A stretch of 64,000 nucleotides of DNA from Darksidea phi (GCA_030770425.1 JASJFT010000003.1:434001-498000); one strand, 5' to 3'; positions 43,334 through 54,757 are shown, numbered from the stretch's first letter. Made by a program: numbers and translations. The notes: generated by a model from the letters alone, not told the origin.

Positions 43334-45956
43334 ATGGCGAGCGAATCGTTGGATATCCTGGACGAGTTCTTCGACTTTGCACAGCTGGAGAGCGATAATG
43401 GTATGCATGGTTGTGGTCATCAGCATGAGTTTGACTTGCAAGACTTTGCTGCACAAACCTCCTATGACGGTATGGAGTGGCAGCCAACCGCTCCGGCAAC
43501 ACACGGCATCTCTACCCTACCATCGGACCTCTACTCGGACGTCTTGTTACAGCCGTCAACTGATTTGAATACCTTAAACATGCACTCTCGCCCCGCCCCG
43601 ACGACATACGTACCGACACAATCTTATGTTGGTCACGACGGGACGACCGTTCCTCCGGACCTTCCGGTACCAAGCCACAATGCGCCGCATGTGCCGGCCT
43701 CTCCCTCTGCCCATCTGATAGTGCCATCTTTTGCCGGGGACGACACGCTGTTTCGAGATCCGGCGCTGTCTACTCCGCCCCAAAGAAGCGCGACCATCAT
43801 TCACAAGCCCGCTTCTGCCAAACGCAAAGGGCCTTCGACACGCATTCCAACTGAGGCGAGGCAGATGTTGGAAGAAGAATTCGCAGCGAACCCTTATCCA
43901 TTTTCGTGGGAGATGGACATCATTGCTCATCAGGCAAATCTAGATGTGAAACGTGTTCGCAATTGGTACAACAATACACGTGCCCGCAAGAAAAACACTG
44001 GTGAGCACATTGTCGTTCTTGAAGCTACCTTGATTAATAAAACTAGATGCCGTCGAGCTGGGAAAGCCACTCCGGAACGCCAGCACTACCTCGCTTGCGT
44101 CGAGACTATCTAGGGACAGCTTGGAAGCGCTCGACAAGCATGCAAACGAAGCAGTCCAGCCGCCGCAGCCACCTCTTGCTGTTTACCTTGCGCAGTCATA
44201 CCAAGAAGAAGCCTTGAATTTCTCTGCTATTCAAGATGCCATCGATAATGGCTCACTCAGCGATGAAGGCGACTTTTACATGGACACTTCATCTAGCTCA
44301 AAAATGGGCAAATCAGGCTCGATCATCACGTCCCTCACCTCTTCCGATGGGACAGCGGCGACAACCTACAGCAGTGGCAGTAACATGTCCTCGTTTGGAA
44401 GGAACCGGAGGCGGGGCCGTCGTCGAATGGAGTGGAAGACATCCCCATATACTCGATTGAAATACAAGGGCCTCAATAGCGCCGGTATCCCGCAAGATGA
44501 TCTTCCGTTCTTTTGCACATTCTGCCCCCGCGCCTTCAAGACGAAGTACGAATGGGTTCGCCACGAGGATTCGGTGCATGCACTGAGGACGACTTGGATT
44601 TGCTGCGATATCAAGCATGGACCACTGCTATCATGTCCCTTTTGCGGGCAGACCGAGCCTGACGAGTACCACATGGCGAGTCACAAGTATCAGCAATGCC
44701 GGAACAAGCCGGAGTCGCAGCGGACCTTCTATCGGCGGGATCATTTCATCCAACATTTACATCACGTACACTTCGCGAACGTGAAGCACCCCTCAGCTCG
44801 CCTAGGCTGTCAAGCACGCTTACTGGGCGGCGAAGGACACAACTTTGGATGCAAAGACCTTGCTATCAAGTGGCGAAAATTCGGCGCGCCGATCAAAGCT
44901 GCCGATCCCATGTTACACTGTGGCTTTTGTGGAAAGCAATCAAAGAACTGGAGCGAGCGATGCGAGCATGTTGCTGAACATATGTACGCCGGCGAGATTG
45001 ATAGATCGGCATGGTGGCCTGATAGGTTGGAACACCACCTGGAGAACCTCTGCTTGCCTAATGCAGTGGGACCCTTCCGATGTCGATACTGCCAGAAGGT
45101 GTTTACCAACAGCGATGCCATGAACAACCATTCGCACTGTCGTGTGTGGAGTTGTCGGTTTTTGCGATCGTTCGACGATGTGGCTGCCGAGAACGCGGGC
45201 CCTCCACTATGTCCGCAATTTCCTTCACCCAAGGCACATCACTGTCATCTGTGCGGTGCAGGATATCGCGCTTTCCACGTTGAACACGCTCAACATTACC
45301 ATCGATACCGCCAATGTGATCAGCGTTTGTTTACCTCAGAAGAAGACTTCCTCGATCATCTCCACGATCATCACGGCGCTCTCCTTCCTTCACTTCTGAA
45401 AGGGAACTCTATTCTAGAGCAGAACTTCTCTCGAAACAAAGGTGCTTCTTTCGAACCACTTCAGTTCGACGAGATTCTACAGGGCTGTCGTGTTGGCACT
45501 CCTAGGGCCTCATTCGTGGATCCGGTTAGCGCGGATCCTGCTCTGAAGGCGTCCCCTGTAACGCCTACCCCAGTATCAAAAATGCAACCCTCGGCACCCG
45601 CACGAACGAAAACGCAGGACCACTCAACGAACTCCAGCCAGAAAGCCGTCAAAGCACAGCGCCAACGGGCCGACAGTTCAGGCACCAAGCCGACACCGCA
45701 AGGACCACGCTTTTTCCGACTCAGTCCGCTCGTTCCTTTCCTATCGTCGCGCATCTACTATCTTCGCAGTGCTATGCCTGCTAGTCTCTTTCCCGATGGT
45801 AAGGCTGTGCTCGAAGAGATGCCCAAGAGCTATATCGCTTCTTTAGTAATGAGCAGTGGCCTTGTTGGGATGGCGGGTGTGCGATTTCCTGTGTATATGA
45901 AAAGAGATGGCGATAAAGGGCCAGTCGAGTTTGCTTTGGAGGATGATGATGAGTGA
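43334..45956 (+). CDS. homeodomain plus C2H2 zinc-finger transcription factor
   Basis: Two exons, 43334-44000 and 44047-45956. The 46-bp intron (GTGAGC...AACTAG) falls right after the homeodomain. The join keeps frame and gives 858 aa. A Ser/Thr/Pro-rich start with acidic patches (LDILDEFFDFAQLE) looks like an activation region. The homeodomain is at about 161-222: RKGPSTRIPTEARQMLEEEF, NPYPF, and recognition helix VRNWYNNTRARKK, the Trp-x-x-Asn core of the KN/TALE-like fungal class. Cys2His2-type fingers begin near residue 376 (FFCTFCPRAFKTKYEWVRHE) with several Cys/His-rich modules after it (SCPFCGQ, HCGFCGKQ, RCRYCQKVF, HHCHLCGAGY). It is a nuclear regulator. Such proteins are linked to development in ascomycetes, but the target is unknown here. 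Confidence 0.88.
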
Positions 45957-46389
45957 GGCACGCTTAATGCGCTATGTGGTCAACCCTTGGTTCGCCTAAA
46001 GGATATTGACATGTCAACTGGCAGATCAGTCCAAACTGCTGCAGCAGGCTTGACACCAAAAACTCCTTTCTCAACGAAAATGGTATTCTGAAGACAGGGT
46101 AAATATCGTATAAAATGTCTCCACACCGACATCCTGCAAATCAATGCAATTTTTTAACGAGGGAATCTGCTCATAGTTGAACTAGGAACCAGTGAACACT
46201 AGTTAGATGATTATATCACGTTCCTCATCCATAGGCACGTGATCTGTGCAAGGCATATAAGGGCCTCGTACTCATGTATGTAGAATATAAGCTATATACA
46301 CCCCACTTAACTATTCAACTCTCATCGTGCATCGAGCGCTTGCCAGAACTGGTGGGCAGGCCCCTGCGCCTCACATTGTCGACAATGAG
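45957..46389. other. intergenic
   Basis: 433 bp. TATATA-type AT-rich sequence at about 46285-46300 precedes the dead F-box-type gene. Nothing else seen. Confidence 0.35.
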
Positions 46390-47379
46390 ATGAACGGTTT
46401 CATCATATTGTCCAAGTTATGCAGGGAACAACGGTCCACCCTTCTCGACCTCCCAGATGAGGTACTTCTTATCATCGGAGCTCCAATTCTTCGTTTAGTT
46501 ATCCGCAACCTGATCACTACAACGGTATGTAACACTTGCCACCAGTAACTCTTTAGATGAGCATTGCTGACTTTTCATCCCCATAGACCCAGTCAAGCCA
46601 TTTTCAGCGTCTACTTCCACTAATCCGCACATGCAGGAGGCTTTGAGAAATGGCTTTGACAATCTACTACAAGAAGAATACCTTCAATTTCACCAACAGG
46701 CAGAACCTAGGTCGAGGTCAAGATTCTCTAAGATTGCGGGTTTCATAGCGCGATCTCACGCTCACTCCCTACATTTCGAACGTCAAATTAGACTTAGATG
46801 TTTCCCAGCTCGTCTCAGAGATTCGCTTTCAGACCATCGGCTCGTATATCGGCGACGCTAGGTTTCTGGAACGTTATCGGTTCCATCTTCGCTGGAAGCA
46901 CCGCATCGACCGGGACAACGCTGTCGAGCCACTCCAGGAACTCAAGATTATCGTGATCGGGGCGCAGTGCATGTGTGATGACGTGCGCCAAAAAAGGCTG
47001 TTCATGGACCTTCTAGAGAAATCGATGATTAATCTGCGTGGAAAGCTTTCTGGTCTGGAGGTCAAAGTCGTCATACAGGGATAACAGTACACTGGGAGGA
47101 GCAAGCTAAAGGAACGTTCGATACAAAGATCGGATCACCATTCCAAAGAGACATATTTTCCAGTTCGACCTCAGCCGCCGCTACCTCCCTGTCAGTGTGC
47201 CAGTTTCCTCCAAGGCGTGATCAAGGGCATGTCGGAACATCCGGTAGGAGACGATGAGAAGGCCGATGATGAGTCGATAGGCAGCGAGATGACGGACGAC
47301 GAGACAACGGACAGCGAGACAACAGACGAGGACGACTGGAGCGATTCTACAGCAGCAACGTCTCAAAGTAGCGGTTAGC
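46390..47379 (+). pseudogene. F-box-type protein, broken
   Basis: MNGFIILSKLC at 46390 leads to STLLDLPDEVLLIIG, an F-box-like start. An intron of about 63 bp (GTATGT...CCCATAG) is readable. Then comes LIRTCRRL, a TGA, EMALTIYYKKNTFNF, which is the second conserved block of this large family (normally CRxxYEEALxxxYxxNxFxF). A TAG follows near 46759, then a long coding-like stretch (SNVKLDLDVSQLVSEIRF, HLRWKHRIDRDNAVEPLQEL, VRQKRLFMDLLEKSMINL) to a stop near 47083, and an acidic tail (MTDDETTDSETTDEDDWSD) to 47379. At least three stops break it. Intact members serve as adaptors in ubiquitin ligation or have unknown roles. Confidence 0.6.
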
Positions 47380-48429
47380 CGGCGGCGATTTCGACCAACA
47401 GGAAGATGTGTACGGTATGTGTAATTGGTACGTTAGAGTCTAAATCAGACATCTCGTACACACATCGTACGCACGTCCGTCGCAGTGACGAGCTGAATGT
47501 CGACGACTCCAATTCAGTCAGAGGGAATGGTCTCGATGGCTGATGAAGTCGAGTATTTACGAACTCTTCTCCGTTCTAGCCGGGCTATAGTCTATTTAGT
47601 TAGGACTAGTTGTTTGAGCGGAATAACCTATATGACTTGATCATAGGCCTACTATTGGCGCCCTCTCCACTCTTTAAAAGTGGGTTACAGTGCTTAGTAG
47701 AATAGTGTCTATTCCTTTACTGGGTTCGATGCTGTGTTCCTACTCTCGCTTTTCAGCCGTGAGGTGAAAATATCCTCTGATAGCCTCTGATAGCCTCCTA
47801 TCGTAGTGAATGAGTAGCGGCCATCGCGTCATCAAGTTCACGGAATAATTCAAAAAGGGACACAAAAGTATTTCGTCCCGAGTACCTTGGAACGCAAGAA
47901 GGTTGTTGGCCAAAGAGGGTTAGTCGTTACCCGAGGTGTCACGGTATAACTGCCAAGGTAACGGCCCGAGCCTCATCAAGGAGAGTGTGGCGCGTGCCGT
48001 GGCGCATGCCACGATGTTGAGCGGTAGCGACAGTAGTCTACTAGAAAATATTTTCATCAGCTCTTCAACCTGCTTTCTATCATATGTAGGGTCTGAAATA
48101 CCTAGGCACCGCTACTAATACTCGCCCTGCCGTACCCTTTCCGTTCGCATACTGTCTTCACACTCTCTTAGCTCGGGCACCTCAATTCTTTTTCAATCCT
48201 TGATGACGGCCGCGGACAAAGGAACGATCCAGCGCCCAGCTTAGCGACTTCAGCTTTCACAATGAAGCAATTGCTTTCCTCTTTGTTTTCAACAAATGCG
48301 CTTCGATTTCACGGTTTCAACATTAATATATAAACCCACGAACACTCCTCGCGCTTATTGATACACACATCCACCCCAACGCGGGAAAATTCTTATCCAA
48401 TACCGCGGCTCGAAACTTAATTTGTCGCA
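47380..48429. other. intergenic, no supportable gene
   Basis: About 1050 bp with short frames only. The run CTGATAGCCTCTGATAGCCTC (about 47780-47800) is a short direct repeat. The right end is the promoter of the next gene. Confidence 0.4.
48327..48334 (+). promoter_or_regulatory. TATA-like box of the F-box-like gene
   Basis: TATATAAA, 96 bp upstream of the ATG at 48430. Sequence and spacing fit a TATA box. Confidence 0.45.
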
Positions 48430-49245
48430 ATGTCGTCTGACCCCAACATCGCACACAAACCGCCCTGCAGCTTCGACTCCCTCCCCAACGAACTCAAACT
48501 GCAAATACTTGAATACAACATGGTCACTGACGAGGCTCTCGTCCCCTCGACACACAAGAAATTCGCCGCTCATATAAACCTTCCCTCTTTGTTGCTTGTC
48601 AACAAGAGTCTCCGTAGCCTCATCGCGGACATGTACTACGGCCGCAACACCGTTTTTGTCGGGGGCATGGACTATGCTGGCCTTGAGCGCATGCCTTATC
48701 CAAATCCTTCGTTTGCATGTTGGGTTCGTAGACTTGATTTCAAACTCAGTTACATTCTCACACACACTCTCAACACCATGGCGGACTTTTGGGGCAAACG
48801 GGGCGGCTGGGCGCGTCTCTTCCGACCCCGCGCGCCTTTGGTCAAGGGGCTGCGACAAGTCGCACAAGAAGGAAAGAGCGTACGGCCCCACGCTTCCGAC
48901 TGGCAGCAGCATTTCACCAGCCTGAAATCACTAAATATCACATTACACTCCGAAGCCTGTTTTTCAGGACAGATTGCCATCTTCCACGAACTACCTAAGT
49001 GGGCGAGCATCGTGCTTAACCCAGAGGTGTTGACTGTTGCGGTTAAGTCTTGCCCTTTTGAAGATGAAGAGTGTATTTGTCCAAAGGTAATCAAAGGCGC
49101 AATTACTAGTATGATTGGAGGGGGCATTGACGATGGAGGAGAAGACGATGATGGAGCGAGTTTAGTTGAAGGCATGAGCGAAGCGGAGCAGATGGAGCTG
49201 CTGGGATTTGCACTACATGTGAAGGAAGTGGACGGGGGAGAGTAA
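48430..49245 (+). CDS. F-box-like domain protein, function unknown
   Basis: Single exon, 271 aa. FDSLPNELKLQILEYNMV (residues about 15-32) matches the F-box-like start seen in many ascomycete proteins. It is followed by LPSLLLVNKSLRSLIADMYY and NTVFVGGMDY, the second conserved block of that family. The middle holds CWVRRLDFKL and WQQHFTSLKSLNITLH, a leucine-rich-repeat-like piece. The C-terminus is acidic with a Gly/Asp run (GGGIDDGGEDDDGAS). Such proteins may link substrates to an SCF ubiquitin ligase, but no substrate domain is clear here. The intact state contrasts with the dead relative at 46.4-47.4 kb. The two are not close copies by eye. Confidence 0.75.
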   Translation: MSSDPNIAHKPPCSFDSLPNELKLQILEYNMVTDEALVPSTHKKFAAHINLPSLLLVNKSLRSLIADMYYGRNTVFVGGMDYAGLERMPYPNPSFACWVRRLDFKLSYILTHTLNTMADFWGKRGGWARLFRPRAPLVKGLRQVAQEGKSVRPHASDWQQHFTSLKSLNITLHSEACFSGQIAIFHELPKWASIVLNPEVLTVAVKSCPFEDEECICPKVIKGAITSMIGGGIDDGGEDDDGASLVEGMSEAEQMELLGFALHVKEVDGGE

Positions 49246-49831
49246 GGCGAGTAGATTTGAGTTCTGGTCTAGGAGACATTTCCGAGACTTTACTTCGTGC
49301 GAGGGGGCTAGACGGACGAGCACGGCAACGTTACTCTCACGGATTTATAAACTAGATACGTCATGTTTGCAAATTTTCAGATGAGACAACCCCGGGCCGG
49401 GTACCTGTATTAGATTCGAAGTGGTCCGTCTAGAGGTGGGTCCCTTACACGTGGCCGCCATGCATGCCGAGGCAAGTCCCATTGTGCTTGATCTAAACCT
49501 CTCGGCCACCTATCATAGGTATGCTATCCTCCGCGTCCCGATTGGAGACCGAAAACTGTCAGATCCAGCCCTGTGACATCGGCGTCAGTGCGAACACGCT
49601 TTGGGAAGTGGTGATGAGGTCATGTTTGCGGGTCCCACTATAACGGCGAGAATCGGCGAACCAGGACAACTTGATGATGATGCTAAAATTTGACTGTTTA
49701 CAAATCCAAAAAGAACGAAATATTTAAAATGCTATGGTTTCAAGTGAAGAACGAGGTATCGAGCTTCCAGTCCGTCTATTAACATTATTTGAACGCTTTT
49801 TTCCTTCTGCCACTCAATCCAAACCTTCACA
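49246..49831. other. intergenic, ADH upstream region
   Basis: 586 bp that includes the promoter of the alcohol dehydrogenase gene. AT-rich ATATTTAAAATG near 49728 might serve as a TATA element. No gene seen. Confidence 0.35.
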
Positions 49832-50911
49832 ATGTCCTCAACCGACGACTTTCAGGGCTGGGTCGCTCATGACCCATCTGCTGCAGACGGAAACATGAAA
49901 TGGGGCTCCTATAAGCCTAAGAGGTTTGAGGAGACCGACGTCGAACTGGACATCGAGATGTGCGGTGTCTGCGGCAGCGACATTCACACCCTACGGTCCG
50001 GCTGGGGACCGTCAGACTACCCTCTCGTCGTCGGCCACGAGATTATCGGCAAAGTTACACGCGTAGGAAAAGACGTTAAAGATTTGAAGATTGGTGACCG
50101 CGTTGGAGTCGGTGCGCAGAGTGAGTGCTGTGAGGCCTGCAGACCATGCAAAACGGGGCAGGAATCGAATTGTCACAAGATGACACTGACTTACAACGCC
50201 AAACATCAGAATGGCGATAAGTCGTTCGGAGGCTACGCAAAGGCGTGGCGTGGACCTGCTTCCTTCGCTATTCCTATCCCTGACGGTCTACCATCTGAAT
50301 TCGCTGCGCCGTTGATGTGTGGCGGTGTCACGGTGTACAATCCTCTCGTAACCTACAATGCTGGACCGGGAAAGCGCGTCGGTGTCGTCGGTGTCGGTGG
50401 GCTGGGTCACTTCGCTCTACTATTCGCAAAAGCGCTGGGTTGCGACGAGGTCGTCGCCATCTCGCGTTCATCGAGCAAAAAGGACGATGCGCTGGAGCTG
50501 GGCGCCGATAGATTCATTGCAACGGGCGAGGACCCCGAATGGATGAGTAAGAACGCCAGCTCTCTCGACCTCGTCATCTCCACCATCTCCGGCTCCTTCC
50601 CACTCGACCAGTACCTCAACTTACTCGATGTCAACGGTACATTCGTGCAGCTTGGTGCGCCCGACGACCCATTGCCCAGCTTCTCTCCTCTAGGTCTGGT
50701 TTTCAAGAACTTGAAGATTGTGGGCAGCTTGATCGGGACGAGGAAGCATATCAGAGATATGTTGGAGCTGGCGAAGAAGACGGATCTGCAGGCTTGGGTG
50801 CAGGTTAGGCCCATGGAGGAGGCGAATCAGGTATTGCTTGACTTTGAGAAGGGGCTTCCGAGGTATCGCTATGTGTTGAAGAATGGGGATCAGGAATCGA
50901 TGCAGCCTTGA
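49832..50911 (+). CDS. zinc-dependent alcohol dehydrogenase (ADH6/cinnamyl-alcohol type)
   Basis: Single exon, 359 aa, the usual length. Catalytic zinc ligands lie in MCGVCGSDIH (Cys about 44) and VVGHEIIG (His about 69). The four structural-zinc cysteines lie in SECCEACRPCKTGQESNC (about 97-114). The Rossmann motif is GVVGVGGLGHFALLFAKALG (about 185-204), followed by AISRSSSKK, where Ser/Lys after the second strand suits NADP(H) as in ADH6/ADH7 of yeast. The enzyme would reduce aromatic and aliphatic aldehydes in the cytosol, useful against plant-derived aldehydes. All key residues are present. The start is the first ATG of the frame and fits family N-termini. Confidence 0.92.
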   Translation: MSSTDDFQGWVAHDPSAADGNMKWGSYKPKRFEETDVELDIEMCGVCGSDIHTLRSGWGPSDYPLVVGHEIIGKVTRVGKDVKDLKIGDRVGVGAQSECCEACRPCKTGQESNCHKMTLTYNAKHQNGDKSFGGYAKAWRGPASFAIPIPDGLPSEFAAPLMCGGVTVYNPLVTYNAGPGKRVGVVGVGGLGHFALLFAKALGCDEVVAISRSSSKKDDALELGADRFIATGEDPEWMSKNASSLDLVISTISGSFPLDQYLNLLDVNGTFVQLGAPDDPLPSFSPLGLVFKNLKIVGSLIGTRKHIRDMLELAKKTDLQAWVQVRPMEEANQVLLDFEKGLPRYRYVLKNGDQESMQP

Positions 50912-53014
50912 TTATCGGTCTGAATGCTCTGTATGGCCGCGCGGAGTTATTGCCTCTAAGTTAGTAATTAGTTATTAGCTTTTACTCAATTAAGTATTGA
51001 AATAGACTCTAGTAGTTTGTACTTATATCTTGAAGAATGGCTTTACAATATAGAAAATATAATAGAATATCCCAGTAAGGGCTCAGGATGAATCCCTGTG
51101 AGGAAATAGAAGTGGAGACTGCATTGATTGTGAAAGCTCTGTATAAGAGCGGCTTATATAGAACAGAATAAGGCGTAGCAGCTAGGGGTAGCCGTATAAG
51201 CTAGCCTCATATAGGAATACTTAATAAGAATTTATGAATGAAAGTAAATTTTACTCTACTTTATTATTATTTTTATAACTTTTAGATTTGTATAGTAGGA
51301 ATATCTTTGTAAGGTCCGCAGGAAACATGGTAGGAGTTGTATATAGTAGAGGTACTTCTACCTTATACACGACAATAAAGCCATAGAGCTATGTATAGTA
51401 TTATTAATCATAAAAATAGTCACGACCGAGGAGGTGAAATCTCGAAAATTTAGAGGCGACGATAATAAATAAGCGTTAGAATCGTTGAGTAGAACGTTGG
51501 TAGACACTAATAGCGATAGCCAAAAGTAGTATACCACACTACCGCCTACAGTATAAACATTGCCTTCATCTTGACTTCAGTGACATATATATCTATCTCT
51601 TTTACTCGGCCAACTTCTTTTGCTGTGTGTCTCTTTCTCCGGCTTTACCACCGATGCTCACCAGCTGTATCATGTCGTCATGCGTCGATAGACTTTACAT
51701 CTACTGTATTTTGTACTATGTGATAGGGGAGATGTCTGTTCTAAGTAGAAACATGAATAGTGCGTCGAGAGCATGCCCAAAGAACAAGCGCGTAAGTAGA
51801 CGTCAAGCTATCCTGGCGAAGGAACTACTACAGTGGTCGAAGACATTTCAGTAGTGATGTAAGGAACAATTTCGCAATCGATTATAGTGATAACAAAAAC
51901 TCGATATGTGGCGGCAACCCTCCGAAACATAGACAATGGTGTAATCTTAACGTCACTTACGCTTCAAGGTGATGTGGTACAAAGGGGTCACGACACCAAG
52001 CACCAGAAACTCAGCGGTAACTAACTGCATTCCACATGAGACCAAATGGTTAGGTGCTCTCAGTTCAGGAATGAGAGATATGTTCGTCGCATTTTGTTTA
52101 ATTTGTACTGCGGTAATCTCTGTCCGGGTACTCCTCCTTGAGGTTTAACGCTTATTCGTATCGGGCATCGCTCCTCGCTATTAACCCGCCGCTTTTGACG
52201 TCTATAAAATGATCGCCTTCTGGTCGCTAGGCTTCATCCTCATCTCCTTCCCTTAATTCTCTAACCCTACCCCAGCGCCTCTGCTGCCAAGCGGTCCACG
52301 CCTTTCTACGTTTAACCTGCCTGCTCCCCCATCTCATCTCCGGCCACCAATCAAAAAACTCGCTCTCTAACTAGCCAACATGCTGCGCGGCTTTCCTAGT
52401 TTCCGCCTTATCGTTCTTTTTTTTTTTTAACCGCGGCAGGTTGTGATGCCGTCAATACGACTTCCATGTAGACCTAACAATCTAACAACTTTAGTTAGGT
52501 TTAATTTTGTAAGGGGGCAAACCCCATCCGGAGCTACACAGATAACTGCATAAGGATAACCAACCGTAACGGTGCTCGGAGAAACGAACGAATTGACAGG
52601 GAGCTGCTCGTGCGGAGTAGCCCCTATTTGACTAGCCGCTGGAGCGGAACAATTAGCTACCAACGAGGGAACCTTGTGACGACAGTACTGAGCACCAAGA
52701 AATCTGCATATATAGAGTTCTACACACGTTCCAATAGCTTCATGTATAAATCGAGCTCTCAGGGCATATTTTTGTGGCTAGTTTTATTAGTAATCTCTAA
52801 CATATCAACTGCAACTTTGGTGTTTGGAGTGCCAAGAAATCTTATTGGCCTACATTAGGCGCCCCCCGGACTCGTGCATGGATTTTGGTGATCTACAAAT
52901 CACAATTGCCAAAGGCGCAAACTTCCTTCAAAGCCATCCCTCTAGCCCGCATTAAGTTCCAACACCCCCAAAGCCCGGCGTTTCTGCTCCACGGCTCAAC
53001 TACATCCTCGACAA
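50912..53014. other. gene-poor, AT-rich stretch
   Basis: 2.1 kb. From 50950 to 51550 it is strongly AT-rich with stops in all frames. A T-run of 14 lies near 52416-52429. A minus-strand frame from about 52790 to 52427 stays open for about 120 codons and has several cysteines, but it lacks a start, so chance is a fair explanation. No transposon ends found. Confidence 0.45.
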
Positions 53015-53346
53015 CTAGTTGCCAACTTTGTTAACCTGAAAGTCGGGAGAAGTGCACGGCCTAAGTGGTTTGCCTCCTTCGATCCAGTCTCCAGGCCAGT
53101 CGCGGTTGCAGCATTGTTCCTAGCATGGTCAGCAACTCCAAAGTTTGTTTAGAAATGCTCAAAATAGTCTCCTACCCATTGAATGGTATAAGCACAGCAG
53201 ATGTGATACCGATCCTCATCCCACCGGCCGGGGCTGGACATTGGCCAAGGGGCGAGCGGAGGGCATCCATCGATACGAGGGACTATCACAGCGCCCTGAA
53301 CCACAGTGGCTGCGAGGGCTACGAGGGTGGGAGTGATAAAGTGCAT
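53015..53346 (-). CDS. small secreted cysteine-rich protein
   Basis: Two exons, 53346-53176 and 53119-53015, with a 56-bp intron (GTAGGA donor, GCTGAC branch-like site, TGCTAG acceptor). The join is in phase and gives 91 aa. MHFITPTLVALAATVVQGAV is a clear signal peptide. The mature part has six cysteines in the order C, CC, CC, C: in DGCPP, HICCAY, EQCCNRD and RPCTS. It is also rich in Trp and Pro. The second exon, invisible without the splice, adds three of the six cysteines. Small size, secretion and paired cysteines fit an effector or antimicrobial-type protein, but no family is recognised. It sits alone in gene-poor DNA. A TATAAA lies upstream. Confidence 0.6.
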
Positions 53347-54298
53347 AATGAAAACTTGTTAATTCCTAAGCGGGACGTAGAAAGATGGGTAGCGAAAGGT
53401 GGTTTAGCAGCAAGAATACAGATGAAGTTCTGGTGAAGGACACAAGATGTGGGGGAAAACAATGAGTTTATAGTCTATTCAACAGCGCCATTAAGTCTCT
53501 AGCAACATGTCTAGTGACATCTTCCCCGCATTTTGTGTCCGTGGCATCTTCGGCCCTTCTCATGCATCGCGGACGGATATCATATGATTTCTCGGGAGGT
53601 ACTACTTATTTCCATTAGCCACACAACTTTCTCACGAATCAAACCGTCATTCTGTTGTTGATACCTTGCGCTTCCTGATCACAATTGGAAGGTTAAATGT
53701 GAACTATAGTATGTACACCTGTTCATCCCAAATTCTCACCGTCGCTCCGAAAGAAGGGTCGATATCTTCTCGGACTATTACCTAACTAGAGAGCGAGAAC
53801 TATCCGCCTATGCAAAATCGGAGTAATCATTTCGCATTTGGGAGTCTTCCGACACTCGCTTGTACAAATTACATGAGGCCTTGACAAATAGTAGCACCGT
53901 GAGCCTATTGGTTGGATTGGGTGGCTAGAACATTCATGGAAAATTTCTGATTGGTTGCCGCGGGCCGCGGGTCTTTTAGGAATCGCCTAAGCTTGGCTAT
54001 ACTGTGGTACAAGGAGGGAAGTTAGGGAGCACCCCAGTAAGTAATCGGGATCACCCCATTAATGCAGGCCACGGCGCGAAGGCTCGATCGGGCATCAGGG
54101 GTAATTGATTACACTCAGTACTCTGATCTGGCGTATTTTGACGCGTAATTACTATGTGGCCTCCAACCGGGGGCGTTGGACGGATTGTCGGCGGAGTTGG
54201 CTTGTGCCCAGAATCCTTGCCTGTTAATTGTTTACCCGCTACACGCGTTGTACTGTACGCAGTAGACAATCTTCATCCCCATTTGAGCACCGACCAAG
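53347..54298. other. intergenic
   Basis: About 950 bp, including the upstream region of the small secreted protein gene. Nothing else recognised. The short frames at 54051-54298 on both strands look accidental. Confidence 0.4.
53467..53472 (-). promoter_or_regulatory. TATA box of the small secreted protein gene
   Basis: TATAAA on the minus strand, about 121 bp upstream of the ATG at 53346. This supports the gene call, but six bases alone are weak evidence. Confidence 0.4.
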
Positions 54299-54757
54299 AT
54301 GGCTGCCCGTACGCTCTCGCCCTCGCCCTCGCCCAACCCCCCAACGGAGACGCGTATTTTTTACGCCCTTAGCCCTGCCGACGATTCTGAGGTATCGGTG
54401 CCCTGTGGGAGGCTAGCCTCGCCTGCGTCCAACGTGACGACAAACTCGCTAGTAAACTCGCGGTCTCCGAGTCCGGCGGGAGACAATATTAAGGGCGGGG
54501 AGACTTAGCATGATGAGGATGAGTGCGAGCAGCGCGTTTGGGGTCGAGCTCCATATATACGCCCGTGGCTGAGGACCCATCGAGCGGCTGCGGATCCTGA
54601 GGTTGAGCTGAGTAACCTGCTCAATCCAGACTACTTACCCCTGCCACCACAATATTTACAAGCAAACAGTTTACACATAAGGTACTTCAACTCGCCATCG
54701 CTAGGAGGGAGGACGGCCGACCCGCTCCTGCCACAACCTTATGGGCTCAAACTGTGA
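54299..54757 (+). pseudogene. unrecognised reading frame with one in-frame stop
   Basis: ATG at 54299 opens a frame of 152 codons broken only by a TAG at 54506-54508. The first part is Ser/Pro/Thr-rich (MAARTLSPSPSPNPPTETR). After the stop it reads HDEDECEQRVWGRAPYIRP, then EVELSNLLNPDYLPLPPQYL and a final SPSLGGRTADPLLPQPYGL. It is GC-richer than its surroundings. I know no such family. It may be a remnant of a transposon-borne or orphan gene. Without the TAG it would be a plausible small protein. Confidence 0.35.

Noticed and set aside
52427..52790. Minus-strand open frame with several cysteines, next to the small secreted protein gene
   Set aside because: No start codon or signal peptide. 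A TAG directly upstream could be an acceptor, but no donor exon was found. About 120 open codons is within chance for a 4-kb gap read in six frames.
53065..53436. 123-codon plus-strand frame
   Set aside because: Antisense to the two-exon secreted protein gene; no signal peptide or domain.
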